Part shown: one piece after another, positions 12,064 to 22,882 of the stretch
How positions within the stretch are numbered: the stretch's first letter is position 1
Layout: every line of letters begins with the position of its first letter
Source of the DNA: Blastomussa wellsi
Lineage: Eukaryota > Cnidaria > Anthozoa > Scleractinia > Plerogyridae
Reading direction: 5' to 3'
DNA length: 64,000 nucleotides
Assembly (NCBI GenBank): GCA_947652115.1
Contig: OX393572.1
Location: 1,464,102 to 1,528,101 of the forward strand
Made by a program: the position numbers and the translations under genes
The notes under the pieces: generated by a model
Databases searched by the model: none
Seen by the model: the letters and a program-made list of their open reading frames with translations, nothing else
Told to the model about the DNA's origin: nothing

Positions 12064-15000
12064 GTATAACAATATAATTTGGTTTTATCAACTGTGTTGA
12101 TAATGTCAATTGGCCACCGTAAAGAGATTCAAGAGCTGACGTTTCGAGCGTTAGCCCTTCGTCGGAGCGAATGTTGTCAAGCTTTTTAATTTTCCATTTA
12201 ATATTGGAAGAGAAAAAGGGGACAATGTGTTCCATTTTTGTTTGTAACTTTCTGACCCCAAAATGCAACCGACCTAGATGCCAGTCTAGATGGGAAAATC
12301 TAGAACGCGGTCAATATCGATTTTAGCCAATCAAATTCGTGAACTCGCTAGTTTCCAGTCCACGCAATACAAAGTCGAAAGAAATACATGAAGCAGGCAC
12401 GAAGTGCGGGAAACACGTGTCAGCGAGTCACGCTTGTGTTTGTGTTTCTTCTGATTGGTTAAGAAAGTGTACGTGGCGCGAGATTTTCCAACCAATAAGA
12501 AAATCGCTCTATTTAAATAAAATCAAGATGCTTTGAATTCAAGCCCAGTCGAAATATCAGTTGTCGGATACGAATTCCGAACAATTCAAGGGATGCACTA
12601 TTAGAAATGTGGGGGGAAATGTAGGACTTCCTGGAAAGGTATGTTATTTTTTTCATTCTCTGCTACGTCACTGCATTCCGCTGCAAAGCAAACGTTTATG
12701 TTTTAATTGCCTGACTCCCCCCTTCACATTTCTAATAAGCCTGTTTTTTTTAGACCATTATAGAGAAATAGAAACATTCAGTAGCCTTATTTACCTTGGC
12801 ATTAAAAGGTAAGCTTTTGACCCACAAGTCTCTCAGGCGACCATCGAGATCTGTATCTGCCGAGTATTCTGATAGGGGCGTGTCCAGATGCGAGTGAAGA
12901 TACCGTGAATACTCTGATGAAAGAAAGCACTCAAATCACACCCGCGGAAAAACTTGGTACCAGCATCAAGCGCGGGAAAACGGGTTACCGGCGCCAAGAG
13001 CGGGAAAAACATGCAGCCAGCATTAAGCGCGGGAAAACTACCGACGCAAACCACGGCGAAAAAATGTTGCCAGAACCAAGCGCGGGAACACAGCACGCGT
13101 AAGCCACTCGCTTCTAATTGGTTGGAAAAAACATGCTCATTCTGATTGGTTACAATTTTGCAGTTAGTCCTACTGTCGATAGCCAAAATATTTGGGTGCG
13201 TTCCTTTGAGGTGATCTGGATCAGGATCAGTGATCCGGATCATGGTGCATCAAAGGCGCCGGCGAATCGTTGCTGAGAGAGGATTTGCCGGCGCCTTTGA
13301 TGCACCATGATCCGGATCACCCCAAAGGAACGCACCCTTTGTCATCACTATTTCATCACAGATAACTCCCTCATTTAACCACTTACGAGGATGATTTTAA
13401 TTACGTCTTTACTTAAAACCTAGTGCCCCAAGCTGTTCTAGGCCAATATTTCCCCGTTCGAACCGCTCATGCTTGTTCAGCAACTTTGTATTCACTGTAC
13501 CCGCTGGACATGTATCTAAGCTTCCGATGCACGTATTTCGTGTATTTGGGCCAATTCAGAATAGCAAGGCATTTATAGTAAAAGCCGCTTACCTTTGAGG
13601 TAATGACTTCTAATTACATCTACGTTTTGCATGGGAGATGAACTTGATAACAGAATCTGGAAATTGCAACAAAATGGGCAATGAGCTGCGTGATAAATAA
13701 AATTCTCATTTTTGCTTAAAGCGCATAAGAAACTTCTTTTGCTGTCACTCCAGGTTGTTAATCAAAATTCTCCTTCTGCTTTTTGTCGATTTTTTAAAAT
13801 AATCCTTCTTGACTTGGGAGAATCGGGCATAGTGATTGCCATTTGAACACACCTTAGTGCTTGATTTAACAGCCTCGTAAAAATTTCCCACGGCAGCATA
13901 GCTAACGCCCATCCAATACTTGCACGAGACGCTTTTAGGGTTGTATTCCAAGCATGCCTGTAAAAAAAAGACGTTGATGTTGAGGGTAGTGCCTATTTGT
14001 TGTACTATGCACATGTTCTGCACATCGCGGGATGGCCTCACGTTACTGTTTGAGTGTTAATAAGTGTCAGAACAAGGAAATATGAACTTGGCGAAACATG
14101 TTAGAGCAATTTTCAAGTAGGTACCATAAAACCAAAGCCAATGAAACTAACCTTAGTAATGCAAAACCAGAGCAAATTGATATGAATAATTTTCGACACT
14201 CAAGTGAAAACATTTCTAATTAAAAACTTTGATAATAAGCTCGTTAACCCATGTGTTGTTTTGTGTTGCCACACAGAAACTCATTCCCACACATTTCAAC
14301 TCGAGGCTTGGGGTACGAAATCTATTGCCTATGGCCAATATGGCCAACAGGGAATTAGGCCCATACAATGTTTTTGGGTTTTGGTTTTTCAGTCTAAACT
14401 GCGAATCAGGCGAATCAGATTCCAGTGGTTCGGGTTTGGCAGGAAAAAGATCTGATACGCTTGGACATACCTTCAAATCAGTGATGGCCTCATCAGGTCT
14501 TCCACGCATGTAATTAAGAATCCCTCTGGAATGATAGTTCTGCCAAAGGAAGAATTTTTGGCAAGGGATTGCACGTAAAAAAAAACATCTTACAAGAGAA
14601 TAGACAAGATCACAGAAATAAACAAAAAGTACAAAAATGGAAAAGGCAAGTTGATGCATGAAGGATACAGGAGAAACTTTCTGTACCCCTCGTTTTTTTT
14701 TATTTGGTTTCTTTTTATAAATCTTTGCTTTTCTAAGAAGATCTTCTTTTTATGGACAATTTATAGCCGAAGAAATATCTAACTTCAGGTAGCAAATTTT
14801 TGAATCTTCACTTCAATCTTGAGATCTTCGCTTTATGAATTTAATCAGCAGCAATCATCATGTCTTCAATTTCTTTGAAATTAACTGTAAAGGGGCTCAA
14901 AGCACCACTCCGTCTGGATGGAATACTATCCCATCACAGATTACTCCATTATTTGTCAAGTTTCCAGAACAATTAAAAGCTTAAGTCCTACCAAGATTAG

Positions 15001-15818
15001 TTAATGCACAAAATCATTCATTGGGAACAAGTACCAGTTTTGGCAAATCTTTGTGTAAGCGCTCAAGGCGTTTCTGGCTTAATTGATGAAATTAAAACCT
15101 AGCACAAGAGCTCACAAATTCACCGAAAGTGATTGCAGGAGCAAAAGGAGGATCAGTGCCATCTCTGGGGTGGAATTTCACGATCACCTGGCACTTGTTC
15201 CCCGACTGAACATGTGCAGTCAAACCTGTGCAACTTTTGGCTCCATTGTTATGGCTGCAGTGAAGTGTTCATGGGCGAGGTCTGGAACACCCAGCTCCCT
15301 GTTGCAAAGGATTTAACAGTTAATTAAATAACAATAAGTTGAGACTACACTGTAACTCTTCAGTTCTAGTTTTAACCACCCTGCAGACTAGTGCAGGTGT
15401 ACTTATTGGGCACAAGCACCAAATAATCCTCTTTTAAATGTGTTTATTTAACTGTTATGGTTGCCATCTTGATGATGGAGTTCCCCCTTGAAGGGGGCCA
15501 GACATAGACAGAGTCAAAATCGACCCCAAGGGAGAGGATGACTGGCTGGGGAGGGGGAAGGGAGGGGAGAAGGGGGACTCCAAGGCCAAAAATACAAAGA
15601 AAATTATCCAATGCTTGTCCCCATAGAAAAAGCCTCCACCACTATTAGTTCCAAACTCAATTTTCCTGAATTTTCCTGCTTTGTCCTCACATGCCGTCAA
15701 TTTTAGTAGTGTGGTACATATTTGTCTGTAGGTGTATCTTTCCATTTGTCTATCTGTTTGTCTGTCCATCTGTCTCTGTCTGTCCATCTGTCTCTGTCTG
15801 TCAGTCTGTCTGTCTGTC

Positions 15819-15851
<33 letters not shown>

Positions 15852-18800
15852 GTCTGTCTCTGTCTGTCTGTCCATCTGTCTCTGTCTGTCCATCTGTGTC
15901 TGTCTGTCTCTGTCTGTCTGTCCATCTGTCTCTGTCTGTCTGTCTGTGTCTGTCTGTCTGTCCACCTGCCTCTATCTGTCTGCTGCTGCCTGTATTATCT
16001 ATCACGTGACATACCTATATGCATGACCCAAGCTGCGATGACATTCCGCTTGGTTTCCATTGGTTTTCAGAACGTCTTTGAAGATTTCAATGGACTCCTA
16101 AACAAGATAACCAGTTACTTTGTGACAGCATTACCCTTTTGTGACATATGTAGGTCTAAGAGCTGGCCTGGTGAGCAACTCAGGCTCGAATGCAGACTTC
16201 ACCTTTTACCCTACCTGAGTAATTGGACAGAACGTGTCATTTGACTGTCATTTTCTCATGCATTTCCATTACAAAAAAGTCAACTGTTGGCTATTTTGTT
16301 TCTCAGATTTTGTCATAGTTTTGATTAACTGGTAACAGGACTTTGTGTCATCCAATTCTGACTGTAATCATACAGTTGGATGGCCGCATAGTGGTTGTCC
16401 GATTTTGCTAATCACTTGACGTATGATTACAGACCGAACTGGACTCCACTCAGTCCTATTATCATGATTATTTACCTTCACCCTCCCCCTGTGGTACAGT
16501 GATAACCCATTGTACAGCATGGCAGTTGGCTGGTTCTTCTCTATAGACAAACATTTCTGGAAACTCTCTGAGGCTGCCTCATAATCCTAAAAAAACATCA
16601 GACCACTTTTACATGTACCCAGATTGTTGAAGGGAGTATTAACAATAATATAGTCAAAAGACAAGTAATACAGTCATGAACTAAACTTACTACAATTATA
16701 TTACTAGATCTTAGTTACTTTGCTCTGGTTTGTAAAAAGAAAGGCTGAACATGTTATCAGGGCTTGAACTTAACTTTTTCATTCAGGAGCCAGCTGGCGA
16801 CTAACGGGAAAATTTTATGTATAAATTTTTATGTATAACTTACACAATAACACGATTTTATATGCTAATTTGCATGCAAGGAAAGTCACAACTGAAGAGC
16901 TAAAACTCTTTGTTATAAAGCTACTGTTGTTCTCAGGTGATAAGTCTCTGGTCCAAAGGCAATGGTTTTCTTCATACAGTCAAAGATCTCTTAACGGACT
17001 CAAAGCCATCCTTGTTTCTTCTTGGTTTTTATTTGCCACTTCAGGGTTTGACTATACCTTCAGTTGCTTAATGATTATTTCAAGGTTTCCTTTGATTTGA
17101 AAGCAAATAATTTTATAAATTACTAAACATGACTTCCCTCAATGTTCTTCCTTACCTCTTGCATGAAGAGCAGTGTGCCACTCATGACATACAACTGTGA
17201 ACTTGGCCTCAGATCCAAAGCTACTTTTATGTCTGCTAAGGCCTCCCTGATCTTCCCTAAAGGTGAGAACACCTATGAGAGGGGTGAGATGAAATGAAAT
17301 TAAGATCTTGACAGAAAGAATTTAATTATTAAATAATTACACCAGGATTCCAACAACAACAACAACATACAGAATACTAATTACAGTGTTACACCCAAAT
17401 TTAGCAAGGCTAATCGAGTTGGGTGGAGCAAAGATAAAATAGTTAATTTACAATGACAAAGATTATGAAAGGACAAACTTATTGTTCCATGAGAGAATAG
17501 TCAACAAAGTGAGGCAGATTTGATTATTGCTTAACACAAGGGTTAAGTAGTCTAATTACTGTTTATGTAAAAAATCTAAATGATTGCAGTCCAAAACCTT
17601 CAATTTCATGTCAGTACTACTTTTAAGTTAAAAATCAAGAAAACTTGTCCGTTAAGTGGACAATGTTCTTGGGCATGGATGTGTACCTTCCTTTCTGATT
17701 CAAAAACTCTGTCAAGTGGGAATTATTCGTTCAAATTTTAATTGCCTTGTAAGATCCTTTGTTCAAAAGCTGTAGCTGGACATATCTCTTGTACCAGTAT
17801 ATACCTCTGCTCGCTTAATCCATCCATCGGGATTATCAGGGCTAAGCCTGATAATTGACGTGAAATCTTCTATCGCTGCCTCAGCATTCTCCTTGTACTG
17901 AAATGAAAGTAGATAGTTAAAATACCAGTAGGATATTTTTAATGGCTCTCCAAAGTGATTAATGGAAGAAATACAACACAATAAAAATAACATCAAATGA
18001 AACTCGGAAAAAGTTAAATTAAAGTAATCGACTAAAAAATAAAATTAAAAATACCTGTAAGCCTTTCTGAACATAAGCAGTCCCACGACCAAAGTAAGCT
18101 GCAGTAACCCAAGGGTGTTCCTGCAATATACATACAAGATTTAAATTTACTTAATTACAGTAAACATAGTTATTGTAGTGCTATCTGATTATGTGTCCCT
18201 GGTAAAGGTCACAACTGACAATTTTTTTAGCCTTCAGGTTTGTGATGGGGTTTCAATTTCGGCTTTTGAGATGGATCTGCAGGATGGGTTATATTTGGTG
18301 TTAGCAACTAAACCCTTTTACATGGCTGGCATGTTTGAAGGAAAATGCCCAAGGATGATATCTTGACTATCCAAAAAATGAGCAGTCAAGTCAAATGGTG
18401 CATCTTCGAGGGCAGCTGTGAACAAGATAGACCAGCATTGAAGCCACAAAGGTGTTTACTGTACGGTGCAGTAGTGCCAACAATCTTCTGATCCAGTCAG
18501 AGATGATTAATGAATCTGACGAGGTAATAGCCATAGACCATTTACAGTATGAGATTGAGGTGGGGGGAGGTGGGGGGATGGCTACAAGCCCCCAGCTCAG
18601 CAGCATGTCCCATCCCAGTGTGAGAATGAGGTGGGGAGAGGGGGAGGGGGCTAAAAGACCCCAGCTGAGCACCATGTCCCATCCCAGTATACTGGATAAT
18701 GCTTCTACAATATTAATACATTTAGAAATATTAGCAACAAAACTCATACCTATACAAACCTATACAAAACCGGAAAATATCTTCAGCTAGCCTAGGCAGA

Positions 18801-21800
18801 ATTGTTGATAATTGTCTAATTTATGATTAATGTTACCTTGGTGATGTCTGTAAACTGTCCAATTGCTTGATCTAATTTTCCAGAATTCAGAAGGAGCATA
18901 GCATAACCTAAAGCATGGCACCAAAAATAAGTTTACTTGGTATATTCTGTACATGCATCAAAAAATTTTCACTTCAAGAAATACAAAGATACCTAAATTT
19001 TTAAAGTAAATGTTGAAGAGCGTTTTACAAATAAGAGTGTCATAATGCTTACCAACTTGTTTATCAATCTCATTATTTCCAGTTAAAACAACTTGCTGTC
19101 TTGCATCATGCGCTATGACAAGATGAAGACTCTGAAAATAATGTTAATTAAAAAAAGATTTGAAGAACTGTTAAAGAACAGCATACTTAAGTATGTTGTG
19201 ACTAAATATTGTGTGATTTGAATCTGGCACTGTGGCAGTAAAATCAACATACTGTGATTTACTTCATGTAATTCCACAGAATATTGATTTTTTATGTTAG
19301 TAATTTGTTAAATTATTGAAAACATCATGCTCGATTTTTAAAAACAATATTTTAATAATAATTATATTAATATCTCAGCCTACATGGATTGCATTATCTT
19401 GTACTTTAGACACTACAGGAGCTGTAGCTCTGTTTTTATTTAAAAACACCTACAGCTAGGCTAATGATTACACACTATTGTGAACAGATTTATCAAATGT
19501 TGAGAAATTATTGTTAGAGAAGTTGACTTGGGTGGTCCGACAAGCATCACTAAACAGAGCTATCGTATATTGCATCACTACACAAGACTGCATGCTATGC
19601 TTTGTCAACAGGACACAACATGGAGACGCAAACAGGTCAAAGGGTAGACAAAAGACAAAATACAGTCTTGCCGTACTCTAAGACCAACTACTTCACAACA
19701 GAAATAACCACTCACATTACAAGGATTTTATAAAGGCAACAGAGACAAAGGCTAGGGCATATAACATGGTCAGAAAACAACATACTTGTTAATTGCCTGT
19801 GGGTGGGATACAGCTATTAGATGAAACCATTCAGGTGTAAACAGGGTGGATGGATTTCACAGTGAAGTGTGAAATTAATTTCATGGTTATTCAATAAATG
19901 CAAATACATTCATGACATTTCATCACCTGGCACAGTGTGAAATGCACGCGAGTAACTTCATTTTTGGATTCTATGTCTACAGACCATGAATACACACTGT
20001 CTTATTCCATACACTTTGAATTTATTCCCTGTTTTCATTTATTTTAATTAGTAGCTTTACACAGTATTATTAAATATTAATAATTATTAATTTACACCTT
20101 CCAGCTTAGCATAATATTATTCTCTACTGATTTTGGGTCATGTGGCAGTTCAAGTAAGGTTTCACATGAATAGCTCACTGAACAATGCCAGTAGCTTAAA
20201 TTAGCCCTTAAAACAAGACCCCAAAACCCAAAACCCCAAAAACGTATTGAAACCATTGGAAATCTACAGATTTCTATGGTTCCCAATTCTTTCTGTCAAT
20301 AATTTACTTCGTAATTTCATCTTGGTATTCTAGGAGACATTTCCTGTATGAGAGAAACTGCTTCAGTCACTGTCTTGATGCTGTATTACTAAAATTGCCG
20401 AAAAATCTCTATGACAGTGTCCCTTTAAGACCAGTAGAATAGGCTCGCAAGAACTGCTGCAATTATGCTAATACCTTGTCACGCTCTGGTGTGTGAATAA
20501 TGAAGTTCTTTTTATTATGGAGTTGTTTTAAACATGGACCAGCAGGGGTTAGTCCTCTGTCGTTACACTGCTTACGCTTGGCATTAACAGGAGCAGATAC
20601 ATGTATCTGCTTGTGTGACCCACATTCTGTGAAGATGCAACATCAAAGAATCTTGAATGAGTTGTTTTTAATCATCATATATCTAATAATTATGGTGCCG
20701 TACAAAATTATTTGAAAATCAAGAAAGAAAAAAATTTAATAAGCTTAAAAGCAGTAAAGAGTATTAAACAAGAAAAACAAAAAAGGGTTGCCAATGATTG
20801 GCAAATATTGAAGTACATGATGAATGACAAATTTAAAAAACTTGGCTAAATTCTAGTGGAACTAATATAACATGTTCTTTTGTTCATCAACAATATGGAC
20901 AACATTGGCTTTGTGCACAAAGGACAAGTGAAAACAAAGCTGGTTAATGCTAGTTAAAAATCTTGTGTTTGTATTTCATCATGAGTGAACAACCTTGGAT
21001 ATTGGCATGTGAGCAATCTTTCTAAAATGCACTTGTCACAAGTACTAACGTTTGTCATGCTAAGGCTAACGTTTGTGCTTGTCAGTGACTTTCCCTCGTC
21101 ATAGGAGGCCATGCGGTCCAAACCTCCTGCTTTCCATAACTTACACTCCTAGCTCACATCCTTTCGTTGGTGGCACCCACTGAGTCTTTGTTTTATTTCT
21201 GTTACAAATAACATTATACATAATGTTGCAAAATTGTTCACAATTTTTCCAAGTTTCCAACACCATGGGAATCCCACTTCCTACCCCCTTACCTTCTCCC
21301 CCACCCCTGTATCCCTCTCTTCCAAATTCTCAATGAGTTCTGTCTTTAAAAAAATCAAATTTTGAGCGAAAATGAAAAATTGAAAAAAACAAACAAACAA
21401 ACGAGTCCATTGTGTGCAAAAACTTTCAATTTCTGCTATGCAAAAATGTGGACTAGAGGGTCCCCTATACCTCCTGGCAAAATCAAAACGCATAAAAATA
21501 TTTGGCCTTTTCACGTTCACGCAGAAATTTCTATTTAGACTGTTACACTCGCAAGGCTTAAAACCACTACAATTGGATTTTAGCGTTGCATATCGTATGT
21601 TAAGATCTTGCACGTCACAAAATAACTGACAGGAGCTTCATCTGTTCAAAACTCAACCACAGAGCTTGAAACAAAGACGTGATTTTACTACAACACTCAA
21701 AGAATCAGAAATTAGTCACACAAAACAAGATGATTCATGAATCATGCCGGTAATTCGACTATTCGTTCACGGGTCACACGTAGGTGGAAAATTGCGTTCA

Positions 21801-22834
21801 CGTGCAGGTGAAAAGTTTCTCAAATTGGGAATACGTATCACGAAAAATTGATTAATTAATTCCAATTTCACTTCATGCGAAAGGTATATTGGGCACTCTA
21901 ACAATGCACCAGGTGCTCACAGCTTTGACTAAAGTTAAACTTACGTGTTGATTCCAACAGGGATAATTTAAAATTCTTACAAACATAACAGTTTCAATTA
22001 TTCAAATCGTCCCACGACATTCAATTACCCATTATGACCCGGAGGGAAATAACATCTGACAAGGAAATTACCGAAGCGGTAAACAAATTCATTAGAGATG
22101 AGTTATTATTCGCCAGTATACTTTTCATAGGAAAGAACTGTTTCTTGGTTCTCAAGTTGATTGATGATTTAATCGAGAAATATCATTTGTTGTAATTTAT
22201 ATCCTGCGCCCGCGCTCGTTAAATAAGTTAATCATGTTGACTGCAATTAAACTCATCAGGCGCGCAAACGAACTTATTGAAAAGCGTAGGTTCTTAGAAA
22301 AGGAAGTAACCTTAAAAATAGTTGGTCTGATAACATGGCAAAACGTCAACAGAAAAACAAATAATTCAAAAGTTCCCCAAACGTAGATCGCATGTAAACC
22401 GTCGCTTAGATACTGCCCTGACAGTAAAACTATTCTCTTGTGACACGAGAATTGTGCGGGTCCCGCCTTTTATATTTCGAGCGTATAAATTCTGTCTTTC
22501 GCCGGAGATCTTATTCATTTGGCACGTTGCACACATCACAGATCGAAAAGCGAGAAGAAATAAATATATTATCGCTCGGAAACAAACCTGGGGGAGAGGA
22601 CTGTTCATTTGCTTTCTTCTGATCTGCCTGGACTCCATCTTTCGAAGCTTGCGGCGTCGTATTTTGTAGTCCACATTGCTGTATCGGACTAGCCCCGAAA
22701 TTTACATGGAGAACTTGTGAACCGGAGACGCAAACATGGCTGGTTCCAGTGATGCTAACTTTTATACCAAGGACACTGGAAAAATACAGAAATGCGACAA
22801 CAAAGAGTGTCATTGAAACGCGCCATGCCGCCAT
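4586..22834 (-). CDS. TTC13: TTC13-like tetratricopeptide repeat protein 13 (multi-exon; internal exons incomplete)
   Basis: 22 exons placed by splice sites, phase and similarity to vertebrate TTC13 (5' to 3'): 22834-22588, 19131-19053, 18907-18837, 18120-18055, 17897-17805, 17272-17156, 16586-16476, 16097-16015, 14539-14471, 13957-13814, 13656-13593, 11810-11773, 11609-11564, 10724-10510, 9776-9684, 9238-9155, 8897-8816, 8352-8240, 7698-7575, 6524-6446, 6063-5984, 4709-4586. The start encodes a signal peptide (MAAWRVSMTLFVVAFLYF...). TPR units follow, e.g. EDFTSIIRLSPDNPDGW and KNQPTAMLYNGLSLYHRG. The conserved C-terminal region includes RHHRAMGLAILDV, WRDIFDVSVKWRR and ILFTMDT...YHAELD, ending SEVFPTLRTVFEALN. 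A stop at 4586-4588 is followed by AATAAA (rc of 4570-4575). Phase breaks show at least one missing exon in each of 22587-19132, 16014-14540, 13592-11811 and 7574-6525. The function is poorly known; TPRs bind protein partners. The 13814 donor is weak (CAA|GTCAAG). Confidence 0.9.
5025..5423. mobile_element. MITE with GTTTA-type inverted ends, split by a Penelope-like fragment
   Basis: The left end CTAAGGCTTCGTTTAGTCGG is the imperfect reverse complement of the right end CCGAGTAAACACAGCCTAAG. The interior is rich in CGGACCGG words (5041-5075, 5217-5270). A Penelope-like terminal fragment sits inside at 5284-5391, which makes this a nested insertion. It lies in the last intron of TTC13. Confidence 0.55.
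5284..5391 (-). mobile_element. Penelope-like element terminal fragment with hammerhead-like motif
   Basis: It shares the dispersed block 'taatttggttttatcaac ... ccgtaaagagattc ... cgtttcgagcgttagccctt ... gtcggagcga' found at four other sites in the window. Read on the minus strand it contains GACGAAGGGC-TAAC-GCTCGAAACG, the hammerhead-like core described under the copy at 6842-7440. Confidence 0.7.
6315..6399. mobile_element. Short foldback MITE, CAACCTCGTTC family, copy 1
   Basis: The left end CAACCTCGTTCCCAGGGTCT is mirrored by the right end AGACCCTGAGAACGAGGTCG, with a purine-rich interior. The flanking 9-mers gctttggat (6306-6314) and tccttggat (6400-6408) agree at 7 of 9 positions, consistent with an aged 9-bp target duplication. 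Two further copies lie at 55581-55642 and 56989-57057. Confidence 0.7.
6842..7440 (-). mobile_element. 5'-truncated Penelope-like retroelement with GIY-YIG endonuclease fragment and hammerhead-like terminus
   Basis: On the minus strand, about 7400 down to 7090 translates as a GIY-YIG-type endonuclease fragment: VIYCITCTLCKKLYIGETG, then RRLGDRFQEHLRDVEKDDK, then ARHFNLPNHS and LEQKFIFQIGTLNPHGINE. This is the C-terminal domain typical of Penelope-like elements. The reverse-transcriptase part is missing. Downstream lies the terminal block with CCGACGA / GAAAC / GTC, i.e. a hammerhead-like core with a GUC cleavage triplet, a GGGC/GCUC stem II and a minimal ACGU stem III. Penelope-like elements are known to carry such ribozymes. 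The outer boundary near 7440 is approximate. The element lies in a TTC13 intron. Confidence 0.75.
7754..7998. mobile_element. Penelope-like terminal repeat folded into an inverted repeat
   Basis: Bases 7754-7893 repeat the terminal block of the copy at 6842. From about 7894 the same block continues in reverse complement to 7998, so the hammerhead-like segment is present in both orientations around the junction 'ttagcccgattcgctcc'. TTC13 exon 7575-7698 lies only about 55 bp away. Confidence 0.75.
8411..8437. repeat. Perfect 13-bp-arm palindrome
   Basis: TTTACCTGAACAC and GTGTTCAGGTAAA are exact reverse complements separated by one base. The palindrome is intronic in TTC13. No function is evident; it could form a cruciform or be the relic of an inverted-repeat element. 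Confidence 0.6.
9396..9515 (+). repeat. SINE-tail fragment (CATGAAGCGACTAGGAATAT family)
   Basis: It shares 'ggcttatcccggtttcctta', 'acatgaagcgactagg' and 'gatgggatgctagtccatcg' with the fuller SINE copy at 39917-40220 (opposite orientation), with 27886-28030, and more weakly with 43695-43800. It lies between TTC13 exons. Confidence 0.55.
11017..11174. mobile_element. Near-perfect foldback element, 158 bp
   Basis: The arm GTAATCACATGAGGCC..GTACTATTAAGGATTAATTGCAC is repeated in reverse complement as GTGCAATTAATCCTTAATAGTAC..CATGGGATTAC. The pairing extends through TTTTCAAAATTTTCCAAAATTGCCC to a small GC loop (gtcgcgaagcgac). It lies within the larger MITE at 10754-11439, in a TTC13 intron. 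Confidence 0.7.
11177..11396. repeat. Second inverted repeat nested in the same MITE
   Basis: TTGTTTATCAATAAAGGGCA at the left is mirrored by TGCCCTTTATTGATAACAAA at the right, about 180 bp apart. The interior repeats 'tgccctctct' and 'ccaatcattaacag/ccaatcagcg' words. It is probably a foldback inserted next to the previous one. Confidence 0.5.
12016..12268 (-). mobile_element. Penelope-like element terminal fragment
   Basis: Positions 12016-12171 repeat the terminal block (gagggggtaagtttctaaag ... tcggtgggaagtataac ... ttcgtcggagcga) seen at 6842. The further 97 bp on the minus strand is open and joins in frame, but it does not match the GIY-YIG end of the 6842 copy, so it may be flanking DNA or another variant. 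It is intronic in TTC13. Confidence 0.65.
12395..12520. repeat. Fragment related to the GTTTCAATTGAGTGTC MITE
   Basis: It shares 'gcgggaaacacgtg', 'cgagtcacgc', 'ctgattggtt', 'gtggcgcgagatttt' and 'aaccaat' with the copies at 10754 and 48426 in the same order, but neither end is recognisable. A related GC-rich 'gcgcgggaaaa' cluster continues at about 12960-13150. Confidence 0.45.
13194..13336. mobile_element. Foldback element with GGGTGCGTTCCTTTG ends
   Basis: The left arm GGGTGCGTTCCTTTGAGGTG and the right arm CACCCCAAAGGAACGCACCC are near-perfect reverse complements. Pairing continues through GATCCGGATCATGGTGCATC and its mirror around a CGCCGGCG core, forming a hairpin almost 143 bp long. 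The flanks share TTT, possibly a 3-bp target duplication. It is intronic in TTC13. Confidence 0.7.
15728..15985. repeat. (TGTC)n / TGTCTCTG microsatellite, about 260 bp
   Basis: Almost pure tetranucleotide TGTC with interspersed CTCTGTC and CCATCTG variants. Long open frames on both strands here are products of the repeat (Ser/Val/Cys or Asp/Arg/Gln/Thr runs), not genes. It lies about 30 bp from TTC13 exon 16015-16097. Confidence 0.95.
18548..18688. repeat. Two-unit tandem duplication, about 70 bp per unit
   Basis: Unit 1 (18548-18619) and unit 2 (18620-18688) both run from 'gag(a)atgaggtgggg' through 'cccagct.agca' to 'catgtcccatcccagt', with scattered differences. They are G-rich on the plus strand and lie in a TTC13 intron. 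Confidence 0.65.
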
Positions 22835-22882
22835 GTTTACGTTTCATTTACTGGGCCCAGATTCCCTCGCTTTTTGGTCGTC
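22827..22882. promoter_or_regulatory. Compact bidirectional promoter between TTC13 and IFT43
   Basis: Only 48 bp separate the minus-strand TTC13 start codon (22834) from the proposed plus-strand IFT43 start codon (22883). GCCGCCATGTTT at 22827-22838 is the reverse complement of a YY1-type AANATGGCGGC motif and overlaps the TTC13 ATG. Initiator-proximal YY1 motifs are known at TATA-less housekeeping promoters. That this segment serves both genes is inferred from geometry. Confidence 0.5.

Noticed and set aside
12833..13243. 136-codon minus-strand frame
   Set aside because: It overlaps a GC-rich repeat cluster ('gcgcgggaaaa' words) and the edge of a foldback; no recognisable protein family and no splice context.
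15455..16026. Long open frames on both strands (up to 170 codons) over the TGTC array
   Set aside because: They consist of repeated Ser/Val/Cys or Asp/Arg/Gln/Thr codons produced by the microsatellite; the only real coding DNA is the TTC13 exon at 16015-16097.
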